A stretch of DNA of 64,000 bases. Source: Corynespora cassiicola. Taxonomy: Eukaryota > Ascomycota > Dothideomycetes > Pleosporales > Corynesporascaceae. A program made the translations under genes and the position numbers. The stretch is taken from NCBI GenBank assembly GCA_022059125.1, contig JAEUWY010000021.1, forward strand, positions 124,001 through 188,000, read 5' to 3'. Below, in pieces: positions 56,106 to 64,000 of this stretch; the stretch's first letter is position 1; each line of letters starts with the position of its first letter. The notes beneath the pieces are model-generated. The model worked only from the letters and a program-made list of their open reading frames with translations. It made no database searches and was not told the origin of the DNA.

Positions 56106-58862
56106 ATTTTTTACTATTAAAATTTATTTAAATTTTATTAAATACAGCGTAAATATTTAACTTTATAAAAATTTTAGCTTTACTAAACTTTGCTAAAAGT
56201 TTATTTATTCTAGATATTAGATAGATATTTTTTTTAGTTAAAGCGTTTAGTTTATAATAGTTAATATATACTCTAAGCTTTTTATTTATTTTATAAATAT
56301 ATAGAATAGATAATACGAAAAGACTCCGACTTTACTTAATAAAACTATATTATAGTTAGATTATTATAAACTTCTAAATAGCTTTAAGTTTTTTAAAACT
56401 CTATTTATACAGAAAACTGTAGCTGTTTAAAAAAAGTTTAGTAAAAATAATTTTATAGTTATAAAATTAGTAAAGCAGAAAATAGAGTGCGGCCTTAAAG
56501 TTAAATATATTTTAGTATATTTAATATATAAAAAGAAGTTAGAACGGTGCTAGAACTACAGTATTTTAAGTTTTAAAAAAAAAATTTTTAATTAGTTAGT
56601 TAATTTTAAAAATAGTTGTCGTAAAAAATTTATTTTTAAATTATTTTATTTAGAAATAAAAAGTATTAGCTAAAATAGCAGCTATTTAAAAACTTTAACT
56701 AAACTTAGAATCTAGTTAAAAGTTAGTTAGAAAAAAATATCTAAGCTAAAAAAGTTTTAGTTTTTAGAGTTAATACAGATAAGTTTCTAAGTTTTAATAG
56801 TATCTAGTTTAGTTAGCTTTTTAGAGAGCGTTTTTTTAGAAAATATCTTGCTCTGCACTCCAGCTAGTAAATAGTTAGTATAAGTATTAAAGTATAAGTA
56901 GAGTAAATATATATAAAAGTAGATACTAAAAGAGCTAAATAATCTAGTTATATTCTATATCTAGTTTAAGTTTAAATTTTTTTATTTATTTTAGACTGAT
57001 AATGCAGTTTTGGGATCTAAAGTTAAAAATAATAAAAAAGTAATTTAGTATTATACGTTTATTTAGACGAAAATAAAAGCGGATATAATAAGTAACTAAA
57101 AATTTAATTAAATTTTAGAAGCTGTGTACTTTAATCTAGTAGAGCAGTTTTTAAATAAGAACTTAAAAAGTATAAAATAATAAAGTTGTAATAGAAGTAT
57201 TAATAAACAAAAAGCTTTATACGCTAGTATTAATAAAAAAATATAAATAAATTCTAAATCTATTAAAATAGAGAACTAAAAGTACTTTAAAGTGCTTTTT
57301 TTCTAGTAAGTTTAAAATCTTTATCTATAATAAGTCGTACTTACCTAAACTTAAAATAGAAAATTTTTTTAAACGTTTTTATTTTTTAATTAGAATAAAT
57401 CTAAGTTACAGAAGTTAATTATGTTTTTAAATTAGTTATATAAATTATTTTCTATATTAATTTAGCTTACTTATAGAAGATTATAATTATATATAAAATA
57501 GTTTTACTTACTACAGTTGTAGCAGTTCTCTTCTACAGTCTAAACTAATTTAAATAGTTTACTATTTTTACGTTAGTACAGTAGTTATAACTCTATACAG
57601 ATAGTATATTAGTAAGTAGTTTTTTTTTTTTTATAGATACTGCGGATAAGCTAGGTGGCTTCTAGTTCTCTAAAACTTTAAATATAGTAAAACTAAAGTT
57701 ATTTTTTCTACTTCTACTAATAGTAAATACAGAGATATTTTAGCGCTCTATATTATAGACAGAGAAATATTTTACTATATTATTAAAAAAGTTATTTTAT
57801 AGAGATTTAAATTTAAAGTTTAGAACTCGCAGAGCTGAAGTAATCTTTTCTTATAAGTAAAAAAACTATTTTTTTTTATACTCTGCTCTTAATAGCAGTA
57901 GATAGAAATTAGACTTTAAAAGTAGAAAAAAGTTTTTTTTATTTTATCTGCAGCTAGTAAAAAGCTACTTAATTTTTTACTTTTTTATTTTTTAAAATAA
58001 AGTATAATTTTAGAAGATTAAGTATTTTCTCTGCGTTAAAAAACTGTTTTTAAAAGTTATTAGCTAAGTAACAGAGTTCTAAGTATTTTTAAACTAGTTC
58101 TAATATATATTTCTAAACTTCTGCTATATAGGCTCGCTTAGTAGAATAGTAGTTTTAATTAATATTAAAGTAATTTTAGATAGAGGCTAGCTATTATAAA
58201 AAAGTAACAGTTTTTTTATTACTAAAAAACTTAATCTTAAAAATCTGCTTAGATAATTTTATTTAAACTAAAATTAAAAGTAATTTAAATAGTTGTCAGA
58301 TACGAGTTAATAGTAATAGTTTTAGTTATTTTTTATTTTAAAAAAAAGAGTCTGCAGCGGCGGTTTTAAGTTTTAGTATTTTAGCTTATAACTGTAGAAT
58401 TTTTACTTTTATTAGTATAAAATAAAAATTATTATTATTAGGTTAGAGTTAGAATTTAGTAAATTTTAGATTATTATTAAAAGATTAAAGCTGTTTTTAC
58501 AGCTGGCTTAATTTTTAAATAGCTTTTTCTATAGAAGTATTTAAAAAGTATGTAGTACTAGACATTAATAGTTAAAATTAATTCTAGTAGATTTTTAGTA
58601 GTTATTTAGTTTTTATTTTAGTGTATAACGCGTTTTTTTTAAAAGTAATCTAACTTACGTAGAAATAGAAGTTCTAAATCTAAAAGCTTTAGTTATTAAA
58701 AAATTTAGAAAATTTTAATTTTACTAAAAATTAAAAATATATATAGTAATTTAAAACAGATCTAATCTAATACGTGTACTATCTAGTTATACTTCTCTTT
58801 ATAATAAATAAAGAAGTAATATTTTTAAGCTGTTACTAGCGAAAAGTAGTTTAGAAATATAA
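56106..58862 (-). pseudogene. Outer gypsy element, 5' part: gag region and start of RT
   Basis: On minus, 56450-56106 reads as the N-terminal half of reverse transcriptase, ending KAKIFIKLNIYAVFNKI, the (K)xFTKLDxxxAFxxI segment. It stops exactly at the inner element's insertion point and resumes at 49296. The region 56500-58862 must hold gag and protease by gene order, but decay is so heavy that I could not name any motif. Confidence 0.6.
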
Positions 58863-59229
58863 TATAAGAACACAGAGTGACTTGTTTTTAATATAGCTTA
58901 AATACTACTTAGAATAAAAGTTTACAGAACTAAAAAATAATTATAAATTAGAACTTATAGGTTTTATACGAAAAAATATTTCTAGACTACAGAACTATTT
59001 AAAACTATTATAATTTTTTATAGTTTCTCTCCAGCACCTATTCTAAGTCTAGTTTAGTCTAGTTTTATTTTTTAATTATTATAAAAGAGTACGAAAAGAT
59101 AAAAAATTAGAGCTAAGTTAGAGCTATGTTAGAAGTTAGAAGCTAGAAATTAGATATAAAGTTCTTAATCACGTGCGCGATACTTAGAAGTAAATATATT
59201 TAAATTTTATATAAATAAAGTTCGTTACA
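58863..59229 (-). repeat. LTR of the outer gypsy element (its 5' LTR)
   Basis: 367 bases paired with 45218-45584. Followed by the duplication copy GTACG (59230-59234), which is the unmutated form of the left GTATG. Confidence 0.88.
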
Positions 59230-59234
59230 GTACG

Positions 59235-60150
59235 TTAGCTAAAGTATTTTAATATTTATATTTAAAGCTGTATAGTAAAGACGTACTAACTACTTATTAT
59301 TAATAGTTATATAAGCTATAACTTTTTTGTCTTTTAAGATCTCTGCAAAAAAAATAAAATTATTACTTTTTATATACTTCTGTATTTATTATATTTTTTT
59401 TAGCTACTTAATATAGAGTGTTTTTCGCCTTTAAAGCGCGCGTATAGTAATAAAATTTTTAGCTTAGTACGTAATTATATTAACTATATTAATAAAATTA
59501 CTTTTCTGCCGGCTTTTAAAAAAGCTTTTAAATAATTTTTTATAAAAACTAATATATACGCAAGCTTCTAAAAAGCAGAAGTAGTTCTGTATAATTTAAA
59601 AGCTGTATTATTAAAGTTTAATATAAAAATACGCACGCCTACGCTAGTTTTTAAAACTATTTAGTAAAAAACTAAAACACTAAGTAACGCGTACGAGCTA
59701 GATACTTAGTTAATATTAATTTAAAATAGAATTAAAAAATATAAAAATTTATTACTAGCTTTAATTATTAAAGCGCTTACTTAGTTTAATAAAAGTGCTG
59801 TAATACTAATTTATAAAGTTATATTACTTTATACGTAAGTTAAAAATTTTTAAAAAGCTAATAAAGCTGCTACGCAGCGTATAAAGTAAAAAAAAAAAAC
59901 AAATTTAATATAAAAAAACTTTAATAAAAGCTAAAAAAGCTAAAATTATCGCTTAAAAAAATACTAAAAAGTAATTAAATAAAAAAACGCGTAAAAGCAA
60001 AACTTATTTTAGTAGTAGCTAGCAGGTAAAAACGTGCTGCACACGCTACAAAAAGTAAAAATATAACTTTTATACGTGTAAAACAGTAGTATAACTACTG
60101 TAGTTACTTTCTATATTAATTTATTATTGTGTTTTTCTAAAGTGGTTGAG
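59235..60150 (+). pseudogene. Fot1-type transposase, C-terminal part (RIP-decayed)
   Basis: Continues the transposase after the retroelement. It shows KKNKIITFYILLYLLYFFQLLNIECFSPLKRAYS, split by no stop near 59350-59450. This matches the (N)KIxxLCxPPHSSHxLQPLDVGCFxPLKxAY block of Pogo-type DDE transposases, with Pro, His and Asp residues lost by transitions. Then come ITFLPAFKKAF and KTLSNAYELDT, and near 60035-60085 a decayed zinc knuckle (CCTRYKK*KYNFYTCK). The exact end is uncertain. Confidence 0.8.
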
Positions 60151-60168
60151 TAGGTGGTAGTGCGCAGA

Positions 60169-60227
60169 GGGGCTGTCAGGGGGGCTGTCCGACTCGCTTG
60201 TCTGTCCGACTCGCTTATCCTTTACGT
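60169..60227 (-). repeat. Right terminal inverted repeat
   Basis: Reverse complement of 44361-44419 with 50 identical terminal bases, then one mismatch and eight more matches. Followed by TA (60228-60229). Lies only about 40 bases outside the heavily mutated interior yet shows no sign of RIP. Confidence 0.93.
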
Positions 60228-60648
60228 TAAGCAATGATATCGCAATTCATGAGACATGGGGAGAGGAGAGATATGTGTGACGGTAGCGTGCGTTGTAGAG
60301 CAGTTCTGGGGTTGTAATTCCTCCATGGTCAATAGTGATACATCTCGAATCTTGTATCCCGGTTGTGAACATGTGCTGTTTGCGACGAAATGGTGTCGAT
60401 TACGAGCAATCCATCCTTCAGACTCGCGGCGGTCAGGGACGCCACAATGTCACTGAGTGTTAAAGTTGACCACAGAATACTCTGAAAATTATTTTGTAAC
60501 GTTTTTCTGTAAAGCTTGTGTCAAAAGAATGCTTCCTCTGTTAGTAGACTTCAGGTTTAGTAGTTTCATAAGCACACTACCACGCAATATTCGGTAGTGG
60601 CGCATGCTGATGAAAAAATTCTTAAATTACTCAATTTCAACAAGAATG
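60228..60648. other. Spacer right of the transposon
   Basis: 421 bases of ordinary composition. It begins with the TA duplication and the former 3' flank of the transporter gene, so it probably contains the transporter's original terminator. No gene; one 66-codon frame is not believed. Confidence 0.55.
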
Positions 60649-63600
60649 CTACCGAATCCCACCAAGCCGAGCAATTTGATCGTGCGAAAGATTCTCCTTT
60701 GTTTCCTTGATATACTTTTCAAACTGACCAGCCACTTCTACCACATGTCCAAGATGTTTATGGTTCAGATCCTCTCCTCTAAATTTGGCAAGTTGTCTTC
60801 CAATGGTGATGGCGTTGCGTATCTGTCGTCCATTGAGTTCTTCCTTGGCCAGATTTTCCATATTATGATTGATATCGTCAAAGTCGACATTCTGCTCCTT
60901 GATGTCTCTTAGTCGATTGAGAAAATTCTTCCATATGCGACATCGTTGCTCTTCATTGAAGTTCGGATAATGTAGTGAGAGCGATATTCTGGACTTAAAG
61001 GCTTCGTCAAACGTTCCCACACGGTTAGATGTAAGTATAAGAATGCCGTCATAGTACTCCAGCACACGAAGAAATACCGATACCAGAGCGTTACGAGCCA
61101 GATCTGCTATCCCCCTCTCTTCAAGAAAAACATCAGCTTCATCAAGAAGCACCACACAGTCCCATCTGTTTCCAAGATACAACACTGATTCAAGGTACTT
61201 CTCGACTTCCTCTGGTTCAGTACCAATATCACCACAACTAACAGGGTAGAGAGGCTTCTCAGCCATTTCAGCAACACTCTCTGCAGTAAAGGTTTTACCT
61301 GTACCTGGGCTACCATGAAGAAGGATGATTAATCCATTACCCTTGCCGTGAATAAGATCTGTGTTCTGATGATTGGATATGCGATCCGCCATGAGAGCTT
61401 GAACAAGCTCTTTGGTCTTATCATCAGCCACAAGATGGTCGAAGGCTTTTTTGTTCCATAAGACCTCGGTGATATTGTCGACTTCCAGGTCGACTTTGAG
61501 GTGTTAGTTATAAGTGAAACAGAACATTTGGGGATACTAACCCCATCGCTTACGGCGTAATGAAAATCCAGCAATGATTGGAGGAAAGAGGTATATTTCA
61601 GGAGCTGTAGGAGGTTCACTGTTGCTCATCTCATCCATGTACATCATCATCTCATTTTCGGGTACATTGTACATGTGCGAGTAATCCTGCCTCCGCTTCG
61701 ATTTCTGAGCCTCAGCGTGGAGCTTTTTATACGATTCATTATCGATCATGTATCTTTCCCCATTCTAGCATAATGGTTAGCGATAGTTCGGTGAATAGAA
61801 TGAACAAGATCAAATCATACTGTATCTAACGTGCCCTCTTCATCACCTCTGTAGGATATGAGTTTCTTGACTCGACAAGACCAGAACGTAGTCCCCCTCC
61901 GAGAAAGCTGTTTTTCCAGACTTTTCTCAACATATTGAATTGGTACAAAATTAAGTTCAGTGAGAGGCACTTCATCTTCTTGGTTTTTGGCTCTCAGTTT
62001 GAGGTGTAGGTTGGTGTTTTGGCGGAAAAAATGGCCATCATATCTAATAGACCAACAGGGTACGTTCCACGCCCATAAACAATCGGACTCTACATTGTTG
62101 GATTCTTTTGAAATTTTGTGAGCAGGTTTCTCAAACGTTTGTGTATGATGGTTATGGTCTGGAATCTTCTCCAAAGCCGGCATACCATGTAGCCGATATG
62201 CCTTAGTCTTTCCCTGGCCTCCTGATACAACAACATCTCCAGTATTGAAAACGTAATCGACGAAGTTGTAAGATATGTTCCCTCGAGATATCATTTGGTC
62301 GAATTGATCGTATCTCTCCGCATAGTTGGCCTCGATCCAATCAAACAGTAACTTCAAATGTGTCTGATGCTTCACATTTAATGTAAATGGAGCCTGTCTG
62401 GTTGACCTATAACCATACCAAAACATATAAGGTGCTCTGATTTTGTCAAATGGAGCATATGCTTTGGCTTTTTCTACTTCAAAAATTGATCTTATGAAGT
62501 TTTCGAAGGCCAGGCGCAGATCTTCAGATACGATGTGAATATCTTCAGAAAATGGCTGTGGGCTAGGTAATACACCCGCTTCCAGATTTGCTGCCACATC
62601 TGACTTCTTCATGCGAGGCGCGCTATACGATCTGTTTATGACAAAAGAGATTTCTTCATTTTTTCTCAAATGATCATCAAGGTCAATTAGTGGTAGCTGA
62701 GGCCTTAATTCTAGATTTGAATTCGTGCTGAAGGTCCATGTGGGCTCTTGAAGACAGAAAATTGTAGGATTAGATTCGATACGATGAAGCACCTGAGATC
62801 TAGGCTGTCGAGGCATCCTTTCTCCTTGAACAGCTGGAGGATTCCGATTTTCAAGGCGCTGAATTCTTTCCAAGAGTTTACTTATAAGCTCTGATTCATT
62901 CGACACACCGTATTGTGATACTAATGCGTCTACCTCAGGTTGTGTAAGACGTGGGAGCATTCCATGTCGATTTGTTTCCGAGAATATTCCAAGGGCGGCG
63001 GATCCGGATGGGGGCAGGAAATCAGATGTAGCCATTGTATTAGGTTCAGTATCTGACACTGATTCCAACCAAGGGTTAGACATCGTATTTGAGCCACCGT
63101 AAGAACTCAACCCTGTATTTAGGAACCGATTAGTCCGAAGGTGTCGTTCTGGGTGATTCAACATGGCTAACGCTGATTGTTCAAGCAACAATCTTCTTCG
63201 TCTGTTTTTTTGCTCCAAAAGCGACGGTTGGATTCCAATGTCTTGTAACACGGAATGGGCCCACGGAACCCCTTCTTCAGTGATAGCCTCGAAGACTTTA
63301 TCGACTTCGTCGTCAATGGCTAGGAGCCTTTCGTTTTTGAAATTACTGGCTTCTGTTTGGTCCCGTGATATGGTCAAAGCTTTAGTGATATCGAGATATG
63401 GATCGACGGTTTCTTCGACTTCTCTTTGACGGGACTCTTGCTCAGCTGCGGGCTTAATTTGGATGGTTTGCCAGATATTCCCAGGCGATTGTTCTTGATC
63501 CTTTCTTTGGCTATGATCCTCTCCTTGGCTATGATCCTCTTTTTCACTCTGATCCTCGCTTCCCCTGTCTTCTTCGCTATTTTCTAGTTCATTATATTGT

Positions 63601-63755
63601 TGGTCTTCTTGGAAATCTTCATCATCTTCTTGAGACAAGGATAGTTCTGAATGCTCAGCCTCGTCACTATCTTGCGTCGAGCTTGATCGGACAGAAGATG
63701 ATCGCGTGGGTCCGATCCGAGAGGGAGGTTTCGAGAAGGGGTGTCCGGCCAGCAT
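60649..63755 (-). CDS. AAA-family ATPase with fungal DUF7025-type N-terminal region
   Basis: Exons 63755-61821, 61764-61542 and 61493-60649 give exactly 1000 residues. The first 130 residues are acidic and repetitive (EDHSQ units), probably disordered. A middle region (CLQEPTWTFSTNS to SYRGDEEGTLDT) resembles the DUF7025 domain found before AAA modules in many fungal proteins. The single AAA module has Walker A GSPGTGKT, Walker B VVLLDEAD, sensor-1 ILTSNRVG and a FNEEQRCRIWKNFL lid. Such proteins are related to BCS1/26S-type remodelling ATPases and are numerous in filamentous fungi; no substrate is known. The ATG at 63755 is the first in frame that I can support; another 5' exon is possible. 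Confidence 0.82.
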
Positions 63756-64000
63756 TTGAGATGCCAGGCTGGAGATTGATGGCGAACAGTCTCCGGCAAT
63801 CCAAAAGAATACCCAAGATATACCCCTCTATATGACTAAGGAATAAGGCAACTGCCAAGATAATCTGTACAAGCTCAGATGTGGTATAGACTGCTTAGTC
63901 ATCACTGAATACGGTGCTTGGCAATAACCCTGCACTTGACTTCAGGCTATATGCTGCATAACGTGCAGTCCTTTGCTCTTCGATTGCATACGGCTGTTTC
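63756..64000. other. Window end, upstream of the AAA ATPase gene
   Basis: 245 bases, either promoter or a further 5' exon. Nothing recognised. Confidence 0.4.

Larger units (their letters stand above)
45218..59229 (-). mobile_element. Ty3/gypsy LTR retrotransposon (outer), minus orientation
   Basis: Two 367-base LTRs (45218-45584, 58863-59229) with ends TG...CA or their RIP forms bound an element of 7,203 bases, not counting the inner insertion 49297-56105 and its one duplication copy. The target duplication is GTATG at 45213-45217 and GTACG at 59230-59234, differing by one C/T transition. Orientation is minus: a polypyrimidine run (CCTTTTCTCT) directly after the left LTR is the polypurine tract of the other strand. 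Reverse transcriptase and RNase H also read on minus. No intact frame remains. The insertion splits the Fot1 transposase between an Asp-Val pair and its next residues. Confidence 0.88.
44361..60227 (+). mobile_element. Fot1/Pogo-type DNA transposon carrying nested retroelements
   Basis: 15,867 bases bounded by inverted repeats and a TA duplication. Without the nested insertion (45218-59229 plus one duplication copy) it is 1,850 bases, the normal size of a Fot1 element. A decayed transposase reads on plus in two parts, 44443-45217 and 59235 to about 60150. The interior is AT-rich with stops at former Trp and Gln codons, as RIP produces, while the termini are G+C-rich and intact. It is not autonomous, but the ends could still be recognised by a transposase supplied elsewhere. 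Confidence 0.9.

Noticed and set aside
44361..60227. The AT-rich block as mitochondrial DNA or a centromere
   Set aside because: It has transposon termini, target duplications and decayed transposase, gag and pol reading frames, which fully account for it; no mitochondrial genes appear.
44361..60227. A giant cargo-carrying DNA transposon (Starship-like) between the inverted repeats
   Set aside because: The extra length is explained by two nested LTR elements; no tyrosine recombinase captain or intact cargo gene is present.
1..64000. CRISPR arrays, bacterial promoters or ribosome-binding sites
   Set aside because: The DNA is clearly eukaryotic (spliced introns, fungal families); no regularly spaced repeats were seen.
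1..64000. tRNA or rRNA genes
   Set aside because: I looked for B-box-like GGTTCGANNCC sequences outside coding regions and found none convincing; a covariance-model scan would be needed to exclude them.

Overview
The window is fungal nuclear DNA. Genes carry short GT-AG introns of about 50-60 bases. The gene content includes Zn2Cys6 regulators, an AA9 copper oxygenase, a DUF1996 protein and F-box-like proteins. A sharply bounded AT-rich block carries the marks of repeat-induced point mutation (RIP). Together these fit a filamentous ascomycete, most likely a dothideomycete of the Pleosporales; the species cannot be named from the sequence alone.

Bases 1-8200 hold secreted degradative enzymes: the 3' end of a heme-thiolate (chloro)peroxidase, an AA9 lytic polysaccharide monooxygenase and a GH18 chitinase. 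Between them lie a divergent pair of F-box-like genes and a decayed third copy. Bases 9269-16877 look like a small catabolic cluster: a Zn2Cys6 regulator, an alpha/beta-hydrolase, a type I Baeyer-Villiger monooxygenase and a short-chain dehydrogenase. This is the enzyme set needed to take an alcohol through ketone and ester or lactone to acid. Bases 17427-18040 hold another broken F-box-like gene. Bases 18514-34210 are mostly housekeeping: a membrane/coiled-coil/FG-repeat protein, lysyl-tRNA synthetase, hexokinase, DNA polymerase epsilon subunit B and a NASP-type histone chaperone. A second divergent F-box-like pair sits inside this stretch. A DUF1996 secreted protein follows at 35210-36688. 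Bases 37282-44361 form a second functional group: a Zn2Cys6 regulator, an intracellular GH3 beta-glucosidase and an MFS sugar transporter.

Bases 44361-60227 are a three-level transposon nest. A Fot1/Pogo DNA transposon inserted at a TA inside the stop codon of the transporter. A Ty3/gypsy element on the minus strand later inserted into its transposase. A chromodomain-bearing Ty3/gypsy element on the plus strand then inserted into the reverse transcriptase of the first. Each level has matching termini and target-site duplications (TA, GTA(C/T)G and ATTTT). All coding sequence inside is destroyed by transitions, notably TGG to TAG and CAA to TAA. Beyond it lies a 1000-residue AAA ATPase gene on the minus strand, and the window ends just upstream of that gene.
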